Below, one piece after another: positions 1-5,874 of a stretch of 7,761 bases of DNA (position 1 is its first letter; the number at the start of each line of letters is the position of its first letter). This DNA is from Anaerolineae bacterium. Its GTDB lineage: Bacteria; Chloroflexota; Anaerolineae; 4572-78; NAK82. The stretch covers positions 1-7,761 of the forward strand of contig JAUVRU010000069.1 of assembly GCA_030597485.1 (NCBI GenBank), written 5' to 3'. The translations under genes and the position numbers were made by a program. The notes below the pieces were generated by a model. The model ran no database searches. It was not told the origin of the DNA and saw nothing but the letters and a program-made list of their open reading frames with translations.

Positions 1-350
1 AACGATCCCCACAAGCCGGCCAGCAGGTAAATCGCCAGGAAGCGGGCGCTGCCATACAGTCGCTCCACTTCCACGCCCAAGATGAACAGCGCATAGCTGT
101 TGAAGGCAAGGTGCATCACCCCGATGTGTAGGAACATGGAGGTCAGCAGGCGCCACACCTGCCCCTGGGCGATGAGCACGTTGGCCTTGGCGCCAAACCG
201 TATCAGCACGTCGGTGTTGGTGGAACCGCCAGCTGCTGTCATTGCCAGGAAGACCAGGATATTGGCGGCTAGCAACACGTAGGTCAGCCGGGGTTGGCCC
301 ATCGGCAGGGACAGACGTTGGGATTGTGGCGGTGAAGAGCTAGAGTCCAT
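1..350 (-). CDS. Rhomboid-family intramembrane serine protease, N-terminal part (runs off left edge)
   Basis: The first 116 codons of a leftward gene are visible, starting with ATG at 350. AGGGAGG lies 7 bases upstream (358-364), which fixes the start. The protein has a short Ser/Pro/Gln-rich cytoplasmic tail (about residues 1-20), then a membrane segment (about 23-40), a short connecting region with the WR dipeptide at 66-67, and the rhomboid signature HIGVMHLAFN at 75-84. H80 and N84 match the oxyanion-side His and Asn of GlpG (H150, N154). The segment LGVEVERLYGS (91-101), followed by another hydrophobic helix, is also typical of rhomboids. Rhomboids cleave transmembrane substrates inside the membrane with a Ser-His dyad. 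The GxSG serine and the later histidine lie outside the window, so activity cannot be judged. The gene follows gmk by 39 bp on the same strand and is probably cotranscribed with it. Substrate unknown. Confidence 0.92.
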   Translation of the reverse strand, partial: MDSSSSPPQSQRLSLPMGQPRLTYVLLAANILVFLAMTAAGGSTNTDVLIRFGAKANVLIAQGQVWRLLTSMFLHIGVMHLAFNSYALFILGVEVERLYGSARFLAIYLLAGLWGS

Positions 351-389
351 ATGGCAGCCTCCCTGGACGCCCGATCAGCCGCAGAGGGG

Positions 390-1013
390 TCACAACGTGA
401 TCTTTCTCTGGCGAACCCGGCATTTCTCGGTCGCGATAATGGCTGCGATAGTATCGACCGTCTGGTTCAGCCGGTCGGTGTGATTGATGACCAAGTAGTC
501 AAACTCGGGCAGCCTTTTCATCTCCTGCCAGGCCACCGCCAGGCGGCCGCGTACCGTCTCGTCGGTCTCGGTGGCGCGCGCCATCAGCCGGGCGGCCAGC
601 GCCTCTTCAGACTCGCACGACAGGAAGATCAGTACCGCTTCGGGCGCCATGTTGCCGATGGTAGCCGCTCCCTGCACGTCAAGGCGCATCATCACATCGC
701 GGTTGCTGACCAGTGCCTCTTTCACCTGAGCTCTGGCTATGCCCTTGTGCTGCCCATACACGGTGGCGTGTTCCAACAGCTCATCGTCCTGGGTCATTCT
801 CTCGAACTCCTGGGTCGAGACAAAGAAATAGTCAACCCCCTGCACTTCCTCTGCTCGTCGGGGACGGTCGGTGGTGGTAACCACAAAATGGAAAGGATAC
901 CCTCGCTCTTTCATGCGCTTCAGCACCACGTCCTTCCCCACCCCCGAAGGTCCTGAAATGACGATCAGGAGCGGGTTGGGATCCGGATGATAAGGATCAA
1001 TGAATTGACTCAA
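390..1013 (-). CDS. gmk: Guanylate kinase, diverged, TTG start
   Basis: This enzyme phosphorylates GMP (or dGMP) with ATP to GDP in purine nucleotide synthesis, in the cytoplasm. With a TTG start at 1013 the product is 207 residues, the usual family length. The P-loop GPSGVGKD is at 21-28. The GMP-binding stretch follows (TTTDRPRR, then GVDYFFVS), then the RLDVQGA core strand motif, an Arg-rich lid (RLMARATETDETVRGRL) and the terminal EFDYLVIN motif. I chose the TTG because AAAGGGGGTG sits just upstream with a 7-base gap after GGGGG. An upstream in-frame TTG at 1103 would add 30 residues, partly encoded by a GC-rich palindrome, and would leave only 30 bp to the divergent ATG. Oddities: the P-loop lysine is followed by Asp instead of Ser/Thr, and the usual Y-G-T/S-x motif reads HKGIAR. 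A diverged paralogue is possible, but no other gmk is visible here. Confidence 0.9.
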   Translation of the reverse strand: MSQFIDPYHPDPNPLLIVISGPSGVGKDVVLKRMKERGYPFHFVVTTTDRPRRAEEVQGVDYFFVSTQEFERMTQDDELLEHATVYGQHKGIARAQVKEALVSNRDVMMRLDVQGAATIGNMAPEAVLIFLSCESEEALAARLMARATETDETVRGRLAVAWQEMKRLPEFDYLVINHTDRLNQTVDTIAAIIATEKCRVRQRKITL

Positions 1014-1031
1014 GACACCACCCCCTTTGCC

Positions 1032-1048
1032 GGGAGGCTCCGCCTCCC
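1032..1048. repeat. GC-rich palindrome in the gmk leader
   Basis: GGGAGGC and GCCTCCC form a perfect 7-bp inverted repeat around a 3-base loop (TCC). It lies 5 bases upstream of the purine-rich ribosome-binding region of gmk (1018-1027 on the minus strand). In the gmk transcript it would fold into a stable hairpin next to the ribosome-binding site. There is no T-tract on either strand, so it does not look like an intrinsic terminator. It may be a dispersed palindromic repeat or a leader hairpin affecting gmk translation. Confidence 0.6.
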
Positions 1049-1061
1049 TCGCTGGCCGGAT

Positions 1062-1090
1062 TTCCTGAGAGGTTGGGAAAGCGGTATAAT
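1062..1090 (+). promoter_or_regulatory. Putative sigma-70 promoter for the zinc-ribbon gene
   Basis: A perfect -10 hexamer TATAAT is at 1085-1090. The -35 region 17 bp upstream (TTCCTG, 1062-1067) is poor, so the call depends on the -10. Transcription would begin near 1097, giving a leader of about 37 bases before the ATG at 1134. GGAGGG at 1119-1124 is the ribosome-binding site, 9 bases from that ATG. The promoter lies in the divergent gap with gmk. Confidence 0.5.
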
Positions 1091-1133
1091 GATCTTGCTG
1101 CAATCTCCAACTGACTGTGGAGGGATAGCATCA

Positions 1134-1523
1134 ATGCCAGTCTACGAGTATCGCTGTCGCCAATGCGGGCGACGGCTCAGTGTATGGTGGCGCACATTCT
1201 CTGACGCCGAAACCGGCACCGCCCGTTGTCCTCACTGTGGCAGCGAGGATGTCACCCGGCTTGTGTCCAGGGTTCGGATTGTCCGTTCGGAAGACAGCCG
1301 TATGGAGGACCTGACTGACCCGGCCCAGTTCGGTGACCTGGATGAGAATGATCCCAAGTCGATGGCCCGCTGGATGCGCAAGATGGGCGACGAGATGGGA
1401 GAAGACCTGGGACCCGAATTCGAAGAGGTCGTGGACCGGCTTGAAACCGGGCAGTCCCCAGAAGATATCGAGGATGCACTTCCCGACCTCGGTGCCGGTG
1501 CAGAGGACTCCTTCATGGGCTGA
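1134..1523 (+). CDS. FmdB-type zinc ribbon protein with acidic C-terminal tail
   Basis: This is a 129-residue protein starting MPVYEYRC, the classic opening of the FmdB/CxxC_CxxC_SSSS regulatory-protein family. Two CxxC pairs (C8/C11 and C32/C35) make a single zinc ribbon over residues 1-40. Roughly residues 50-129 are rich in Asp and Glu (for example DLDENDPKS, DEMGEDLGPEFEEVVDRLE) and are probably helical; most FmdB-like proteins are shorter and lack such a long tail. The ATG at 1134 is set by GGAGGG (1119-1124). An upstream reading-frame extension lacks family similarity and would run into gmk. The gene is a lone rightward unit with its own likely promoter, and its stop lies 6 bp from the darA stop. 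The molecular role of FmdB proteins is poorly known; early family members were suggested to be regulators. The function here is undetermined. Confidence 0.88.
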   Translation: MPVYEYRCRQCGRRLSVWWRTFSDAETGTARCPHCGSEDVTRLVSRVRIVRSEDSRMEDLTDPAQFGDLDENDPKSMARWMRKMGDEMGEDLGPEFEEVVDRLETGQSPEDIEDALPDLGAGAEDSFMG

Positions 1524-1529
1524 CCAGCG

Positions 1530-1859
1530 CTAGTATTTCTCGAAGCGGGCCACGTCCACCACGAAGACGGTAGCTCCCCCTACCTCTACCTCCACCGGGT
1601 TAGGCAAATACATCTCACCTGGCTCCATTACCGGGGGCAGCGGGTTCACGTATTTCGTGCGGGTATGGCAATTCTGGCGGATGGCGTCCAGCACTTCCTC
1701 CAGGACATCATCTGACGTGCCGATGAATAGGGTGGCATTGCCCTCCCGCAGGAACCCCCCGGTCGTGCTCACCAGAGTGGCCCGGTGACCTTTCTGCATA
1801 AGCGCATCAACCAGCGATCGAGAGTCCTGGCTATTGACGATGGCGATGACAAGTTTCAT
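1530..1859 (-). CDS. darA: PII-like cyclic-di-AMP receptor (DarA/PstA, YaaQ family)
   Basis: This 109-residue protein matches the YaaQ/DUF970 family over its full length. It opens with the beta strand KLVIAIVNSQD, carries the signature STTGGFLREGNAT at 31-43, and ends with a variable loop and the strand VEVGGATVFVVDVARFEKY. In characterised members (B. subtilis DarA, S. aureus PstA) a trimer binds c-di-AMP between subunits. Residues here that fall at reported ligand positions are R26, T28, F36, N41 and G47, assigned by eye from memory of the family. The start codon overlaps the tmk stop as ATGA (1856-1859), which suggests translational coupling. A tmk-darA pair is also the Firmicutes arrangement. 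The gene implies that the organism makes c-di-AMP, although no cyclase is in view. The downstream target of DarA proteins is not established. Confidence 0.93.
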   Translation of the reverse strand: MKLVIAIVNSQDSRSLVDALMQKGHRATLVSTTGGFLREGNATLFIGTSDDVLEEVLDAIRQNCHTRTKYVNPLPPVMEPGEMYLPNPVEVEVGGATVFVVDVARFEKY

Positions 1860-2512
1860 CTTATCGTTGCCTTTCTGACTTCCGGCAGCGCCGTTTCCAG
1901 TCGCTCCCGGATTGCCCTCTGTGTATCGTCAATTGCTTGCATAGCGTCGATGACCATCCACCGATGGCGTTCAGCCTGGGCCATCTTCAGATAGCCATCG
2001 CGCACCCGATGATGGAAATCAATCGTCTGTCGATCAAGGCGATTCAACTCACCCGATTGGGCGGCGTGTGCCGTCTGCTTGCGTCTGATTCCTACGTCCA
2101 CCGGCAAATCCAGGTAGATGGTCAGGTGGGGTGTCAGCCCGTCAGTGGCAAACTGAGTCGTGCTCCCAATCGTGTCCAAATCCAATTGCCGGCCGTATCC
2201 TTGATAGGCCATGCTCGAGTCCGCGAAACGGTCGCTCACCACAGTGCCGCCTCGTGCCAGATGGGGCTTGATCACCTGGCGCACCAACTGTGCTCTGGAA
2301 GCTGAGTACAGCAAAAACTCAGAGACCGAGGTCATCTCGACGTTCTTGATGTCGTGCAACACACCCCGAATCTGATCTCCAATGGGTGTGCCACCGGGTT
2401 CACGGGTCAGGAGCACGTCGTGGCCCATCTCCCGCAGATAGTCCGCCAGCAGCTTGATCTGGGTGGTCTTGCCGCTGCCGTCAGGCCCTTCGAAGGTGAT
2501 AAACAGCCCCAT
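1856..2512 (-). CDS. tmk: Thymidylate kinase
   Basis: This enzyme phosphorylates dTMP to dTDP with ATP, the common step of de novo and salvage dTTP synthesis. The 218-residue length is normal. The P-loop GPDGSGKTT is at 9-17, the TREPGGT motif at 36-42, and the DRF plus SSMAYQG substrate segment at 94-105. The lid spans about 141-160 and contains R143, R144, K145 and R158. The P-loop has no basic residue and the basic residues are in the lid, which resembles the E. coli-type (type II) enzymes. The ATG at 2512 follows AGGGA (2522-2526) by 9 bases. The upstream R3H ATPase ends 6 bp before it, and its own stop overlaps the darA start by 4 bp, so the three form a tight leftward operon. Confidence 0.96.
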   Translation of the reverse strand: MGLFITFEGPDGSGKTTQIKLLADYLREMGHDVLLTREPGGTPIGDQIRGVLHDIKNVEMTSVSEFLLYSASRAQLVRQVIKPHLARGGTVVSDRFADSSMAYQGYGRQLDLDTIGSTTQFATDGLTPHLTIYLDLPVDVGIRRKQTAHAAQSGELNRLDRQTIDFHHRVRDGYLKMAQAERHRWMVIDAMQAIDDTQRAIRERLETALPEVRKATIR

Positions 2513-2518
2513 CGGTCC

Positions 2519-4072
2519 CTATCCCTGGTAAATGCGCACGCGACGTCGCGGCTCGCGGCCCCGGCTGTGAGAGACAAGGTGATACTGGCGTGCCATCTCA
2601 TGTTGGTGGCGGCGCACAGCGGCTGATTGGGGTGACAACTCTACCGCCCGGGCACCGTCCAGCACCTTACTAATGGCTTCGTGTGCTTCCCGCATAGCTG
2701 TGGCGAAAGGATCCACATCCTGGGCGCTCAGGTCGAAGATATCGGCCAAGCTGGATTGCATCTGAACTGCCGTGTTGGAACGCAGCACATAGACCGGCAC
2801 CCCCGAAGATTCGGCATCGGCGATTGGCTGGACCCGTTTGCGGTAATAGCTCTTCAACGTCATCAGTACGTTGGCCTTGCGTACGTCGTCAACCAGCTCA
2901 ACGGGTACTTGCAGGCTGCTGGCCGCCTGGCGCAGTCGATTCTGGCTGATGCCGTAGGGATAGACGCGAACGGTCGCCCGCGATTGCCTCTCAATCTCGA
3001 TATCAGGTGATGCAGCCACCTCCACCCCGTCGGCCGGTTTCTGTTTCTTGACAGACTCTTTCTCAATGTGGAGGTGCCCTGTGGCGGCGCGGTAACGGAC
3101 GTCGCCTGGTACCCGTTGTCCTCGCAAGAAGGCATCCACTGCCTGGGTGACGTTGTGATGCATGGTCATCTTCCAGCGATACTGAATCTCCACCAACACA
3201 TCGAAAGTAGGCGGAGATTTGCGCTCGAGCACGGTCTTCTGTGTCCCCCGTCGGCGTGCTTCTTCATCTGACAGGGTCACACTGTCGATACCGCCTACCA
3301 GGTCGCACAGGGTGGGATTCATCAACAGATTGTTCAACGAGCCGCCGTGGGCAGTGCCTACCAGCTGCACGCCCCGCTCGGCAATGGTGCGAGCGGCCTC
3401 TGCTTCCAGCTCGCGGCCAATTTCGTCAATGATGATCACTTCCGGCATGTGGTTTTCCACCGCCTCGATCATCACTTCGTGCTGGAGCATCGGAGTGGCT
3501 ACCTGCATTCGACGCGCCCGCCCAATGCCTGGATGGGGGATGTCCCCGTCACCCGCGATTTCGTTGGAGGTGTCCACCACAACAACCCGTTTCTTCTCGG
3601 CCAGCACCCGGGCTGCCTCGCGCAGCAACGTGGTCTTGCCCACGCCCGGTCGACCCAGCAGCAGGATGTTCTGGCCCGACTCGATGACGTCTTGAATGAT
3701 GTCGATGGTGCCGTACACCGCTCGCCCCACCCGGCAGGTGAGTCCTACAACACGACCTTGCCGGTTGCGAATGGCTGAGATGCGGTGGAGAGTGCGTTCG
3801 ATCCCCGCCCGGTTGTCATCGGTGAACTCGCCAATCCGCTGCACCACGTAGTCTATGTCATCGTCACTCACCTCGGCCTCGCTCAGCGTTACTTCCCCGT
3901 CCGTGAAGCGAGCCTCTGGCTTACGACCCAGGTCAAGTACTATCTCCAGCAGCTCATCTCCCCGGTTGATCTGCTTCAACGCTGCCTGCACGTCGGAAGG
4001 AACCACCTCGAGTAAGGCCATCAAGTCATCGGTCATCCTGTACTGTTGGCGTTGTTCGTCCGTGATCGGCAT
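2519..4072 (-). CDS. R3H-domain AAA ATPase (SpoIIIAA/Ycf45-like)
   Basis: This 517-residue protein has three parts. Residues 1-130 resemble the N-terminal region of SpoIIIAA/Ycf45 proteins. Residues 131-300 form a RecA/secretion-ATPase-like core with Walker [10 protein letters not shown] (140-148) and a Walker B strand ending EVIIIDEIG (211-219); the [12 protein letters not shown] segment at 239-250 fits the following conserved strand. Residues about 455-515 form an R3H single-stranded nucleic-acid-binding domain, with R487-xxx-H491 and the [15 protein letters not shown] ending. A polar linker (335-365) separates core and tail, and the segment 366-445 between them is unassigned. The ATG at 4072 follows AGGTGG (4076-4081). 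Family members occur in cyanobacteria, plastids and some other phyla, with no firmly known role; nucleic-acid-linked ATP hydrolysis is the plausible activity. It is the first gene of the R3H-tmk-darA operon. There is no sign of sporulation context. Confidence 0.9.
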   Translation of the reverse strand: MPITDEQRQQYRMTDDLMALLEVVPSDVQAALKQINRGDELLEIVLDLGRKPEARFTDGEVTLSEAEVSDDDIDYVVQRIGEFTDDNRAGIERTLHRISAIRNRQGRVVGLTCRVGRAVYGTIDIIQDVIESGQNILLLGRPGVGKTTLLREAARVLAEKKRVVVVDTSNEIAGDGDIPHPGIGRARRMQVATPMLQHEVMIEAVENHMPEVIIIDEIGRELEAEAARTIAERGVQLVGTAHGGSLNNLLMNPTLCDLVGGIDSVTLSDEEARRRGTQKTVLERKSPPTFDVLVEIQYRWKMTMHHNVTQAVDAFLRGQRVPGDVRYRAATGHLHIEKESVKKQKPADGVEVAASPDIEIERQSRATVRVYPYGISQNRLRQAASSLQVPVELVDDVRKANVLMTLKSYYRKRVQPIADAESSGVPVYVLRSNTAVQMQSSLADIFDLSAQDVDPFATAMREAHEAISKVLDGARAVELSPQSAAVRRHQHEMARQYHLVSHSRGREPRRRVRIYQG

Positions 4073-4099
4073 TATCCACCTAAGAAAACTTGTCTATCT

Positions 4100-4210
4100 A
4101 CCTGACAGTTTTGAACGGGACGCAAATTCTCGCGAATGGAAACATAGGGAATCTAGAAAAATCAGCGTGCATCTGCGTCCTGTTGGAACCGAGTAACCAA
4201 AGTGTCAGGT
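4100..4210. repeat. Intergenic segment bounded by 8-bp inverted repeats
   Basis: The 146-bp gap between the GNAT-like gene and the R3H ATPase gene contains ACCTGACA at 4100-4107 and its exact complement TGTCAGGT at 4203-4210. Similarity continues imperfectly inward (GTTTTG against CTTTGG). Between them, on the minus strand, is a degenerate short tandem (CGCAGATGCA then CGCTGATTTT). No protein-coding signal is visible. This looks like a small dispersed repeat. No convincing promoter for the R3H operon was recognised here. Confidence 0.5.
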
Positions 4211-4218
4211 GGCCAGGG

Positions 4219-5220
4219 TCAGTGCTCAACAGTTGATTGTGGTATCTGGATGGAAGCGGCCCGCTCAGGGTGTCCGTTCAATGTCGGCAGTGCCTGGGTG
4301 ACAAGTTCCCGTACCCTGACGGCGCAATGCCTGACCATCAGGGTCTGGCTGCCGATCGGCTGAAACCCGCAAGCGACCAGCGCGGCCGGGATTCCGGCCT
4401 CATATGTTCGCACTGCACAGTAGATCTTTTGGCCAGAAGCGCGGCGAACGCGAGATAGTGTCGCTGCTACCAGCGCGTCGGCCCGGTCCAACACATCGGG
4501 ATGAAGCAACATCCGCACCCAATGAACTGTGGCATTGGATCGGATCTGGAATGCAGCCTTGATCTCTCCCGATTTCTCCCAGACGTACCCTTGGCGCTGG
4601 GGCGACGTGCCCCACACGTGTCGGCTCAATTCCCACTGGCCCTGTGCTGATCCCTCTGCGTTTTGCACGGCTCGGGGCGTCACCGTGCCGTAGAGCTGCT
4701 GCAGCCCCCAACTATCGCGCTCTCGCTGATGCCGCACGGGCAGAGGCTCTGTCTGGGGCAGGAGGGGGTTGGGTGCCCACTGGTACGCTTCCTCCTGTGC
4801 GTAGGCAACAAAGCCTACATGCCGAAAGACCTGATATTCCTCCCCTTCTGGTGGCAGACTGGCGTAAATCCGTTGGGCTCCGTTTTCGCCGGCCGTCACA
4901 CACAGGTAGGTCAGCAGACGCTGCCACAGGGCGTGGACTCCACCGCCGGCTGTCAACACCGGTGCGATGAAAGTGACCAGGTACTCCGGGCGCCCCCAGC
5001 GCTGGCGTATTTGGGCCAGCCCCAGCCAGTGACCATTTTCCTCTTTGTGATCTGCGATGCACGTGCAGGTACCATCCCCTGCAAACGGCATGCGAGAGAT
5101 GAGCGCCGTGCTCAGGGGGGAATGAGATCGAGTCAGGCGCGTTTCCAGGTCCAGTGACATGCCGTCTTGCTGGAGTCTGGCTACCAGCGCAACGTCCCAC
5201 AGTCGAAACGGTCGAATCAC
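4219..5220 (-). CDS. Hypothetical protein with two GNAT-like halves
   Basis: This is a 333-residue protein with a GTG start at 5220. GAGG lies 8 bases upstream (5229-5232), and an extended -10 promoter sits just beyond. Residues 1-150 look like a GNAT N-acetyltransferase fold: an N-terminal IRPFRLWDVALVARL strand and helix, a central strand (YLVTFIAPVL) leading to GGGVHALWQRLLTYL, and an ending HVGFVAYAQEEAYQW typical of the last GNAT strands. Residues about 165-303 repeat the layout (VHWVRMLLHPD, then helix, then IPAALVACGFQPIGSQTLMVRH). The acetyl-CoA pyrophosphate motif (R/QxxGxG/A) is only partly kept in the first half and absent in the second, so the second domain is probably non-catalytic. 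The last 30 residues look disordered. The substrate is unknown. The fold assignment is inference from pattern. It is a separate transcription unit or the head of the leftward operon, with a 146-bp gap to the next gene. Confidence 0.72.
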   Translation of the reverse strand: MIRPFRLWDVALVARLQQDGMSLDLETRLTRSHSPLSTALISRMPFAGDGTCTCIADHKEENGHWLGLAQIRQRWGRPEYLVTFIAPVLTAGGGVHALWQRLLTYLCVTAGENGAQRIYASLPPEGEEYQVFRHVGFVAYAQEEAYQWAPNPLLPQTEPLPVRHQRERDSWGLQQLYGTVTPRAVQNAEGSAQGQWELSRHVWGTSPQRQGYVWEKSGEIKAAFQIRSNATVHWVRMLLHPDVLDRADALVAATLSRVRRASGQKIYCAVRTYEAGIPAALVACGFQPIGSQTLMVRHCAVRVRELVTQALPTLNGHPERAASIQIPQSTVEH

Positions 5221-5251
5221 CTTGCTAACCTCGCTCCGCCACTTCTTTCAC

Positions 5252-5281
5252 ATTATAACATGCGACAGAGGGTGTTCGCAA
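5252..5281 (-). promoter_or_regulatory. Leftward extended -10 promoter for the GNAT-like gene
   Basis: On the minus strand TATAAT lies at 5257-5252, preceded by TGT (a TGn extended -10). TTGCGA at 5281-5276 is a 4/6 match to the -35 consensus with an 18-bp spacer. Transcription would start near 5245, about 25 bases before the GTG at 5220. The first palindrome (5287-5309) abuts the -35, which would suit an operator. Confidence 0.7.
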
Positions 5282-5286
5282 CCATG

Positions 5287-5309
5287 CTGGACACAACGGG
5301 TGTGTCCAG
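5287..5309. repeat. Inverted repeat, 9-bp arms, between divergent promoters
   Basis: CTGGACACA (5287-5295) and TGTGTCCAG (5301-5309) are perfect complements around ACGGG. It lies just upstream of the leftward -35. It could be a regulator-binding site or part of a dispersed repeat. No T-tract follows on either strand. Confidence 0.65.
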
Positions 5310-5317
5310 AATTCGGC

Positions 5318-5350
5318 AGACTTCCGAAGTTTTGAAAACTTCGGAAGTCT
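5318..5350. repeat. Perfect 33-bp palindrome between divergent promoters
   Basis: The arms AGACTTCCGAAGTTTT (5318-5333) and AAAACTTCGGAAGTCT (5335-5350) are exact reverse complements, 16 bp each, around a single G at 5334. The element starts 8 bp after the neighbouring palindrome. Both flanking genes are transcribed away from it, so it is not needed as a terminator, and no T-tract follows the outer arms. It may be an operator or a mobile or dispersed palindromic repeat. An 11-bp piece of the arm (TCGGAAGTCTG) recurs at 7418-7428. Confidence 0.9.
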
Positions 5351-5402
5351 CTATGACCTGGAATCTCGGACGCACCCGGACATACCCGGCCGCCTGTTGC
5401 CT

Positions 5403-5431
5403 TTGACATTACCTGCTGAGAAAAGTATAAT
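5403..5431 (+). promoter_or_regulatory. Consensus sigma-70 promoter of the two-component operon
   Basis: TTGACA (5403-5408) and TATAAT (5426-5431) are both perfect matches to the housekeeping consensus, with the ideal 17-bp spacer. Transcription would start near 5438, giving a leader of about 44 bases. Two overlapping AGGAG sites (5468-5472 and 5473-5477) precede the ATG at 5482. This predicts strong basal expression unless it is repressed. Confidence 0.92.
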
Positions 5432-5481
5432 TGAAACGATTCATCGTCCGTCCCATCTACCCCACACAGGAGAGGAGCAAT

Positions 5482-5874
5482 ATGGCTACCAAGGGTAAGG
5501 TTCTAATCGTTGATGACGACCCCGATTTGGTTGAGGTCATGAGAACGGCTCTGGAATCGGACGGCTTTGAGGTTATTAGCGCCGCCGACGGCACACAGGG
5601 ACTGAATCTTATGCGGCAGGAGAAGCCCGACCTGGTGTTCCTTGATGTCATCATGGCACATCCCACTGAAGGGGTGGACGTCAGCACCACCATGAAGGAA
5701 GATCCTGAACTGTGGGACATTCCGGTCGTCATGCTTACCTCCATCGTGGACACTGAGTACTTGGGACATTTCCCCACTGACCGGCCTCTTGCTGTGGACC
5801 AATTCCTCACCAAGCCTTTGCCGTTATCCGATGTGCTGCGTATTGCTAACGAAGTGACCGGTCAAGACACTTGA
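5482..5874 (+). CDS. Stand-alone response-regulator receiver protein
   Basis: This 130-residue CheY-like protein consists of a receiver domain only. The acidic pocket is D11-D12-D13, the phospho-acceptor is D55 (in LVFLDVIM), the switch residue is T86 (in MLTS), and the conserved lysine is K111 (in FLTKPL). There is no DNA-binding or enzymatic output domain after residue 130. A loop at 59-66 (AHPTEGVD) and a longer segment around 89-106 (VDTEYLGHFPTDRPLAVD) differ from typical CheY. The ATG at 5482 is chosen because of AGGAG 9 bases upstream, downstream of a consensus promoter. Its stop overlaps the kinase start as TTGA, so the kinase is very likely its cognate partner. Without an output domain it must signal through another protein, act as a phosphate sink, or modulate the kinase. 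Confidence 0.93.
   Translation: MATKGKVLIVDDDPDLVEVMRTALESDGFEVISAADGTQGLNLMRQEKPDLVFLDVIMAHPTEGVDVSTTMKEDPELWDIPVVMLTSIVDTEYLGHFPTDRPLAVDQFLTKPLPLSDVLRIANEVTGQDT

Noticed and set aside
1014..1103. N-terminal extension of guanylate kinase from an upstream TTG
   Set aside because: The added 30 residues lack family similarity and are partly encoded by a GC-rich palindrome; a better ribosome site precedes the TTG at 1013.
987..1133. Upstream extension of the zinc-ribbon reading frame
   Set aside because: It overlaps the gmk start region, lacks similarity, and the family start MPVYEY has a good GGAGGG site.
3219..3695. Long open frame on the plus strand inside the R3H ATPase gene
   Set aside because: It is antisense to the Walker A/B core of a clearly conserved protein; its Ser/Pro/Arg-rich composition is typical of a shadow frame.
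2519..4072. Sporulation protein SpoIIIAA proper
   Set aside because: The ATPase core resembles it, but the C-terminal R3H domain and the lack of other spoIIIA genes fit the Ycf45/R3H group instead.
4712..5200. Alternative minus-strand frame overlapping the GNAT-like gene
   Set aside because: The main frame has a promoter, ribosome site and fold-like pattern; the alternative is Arg/Pro/Gly-rich with no domain pattern.
5318..5350. Palindrome as an intrinsic terminator
   Set aside because: Neighbouring genes diverge from it, so no transcript is expected to end here, and no T-tract follows the outer arm on either strand.
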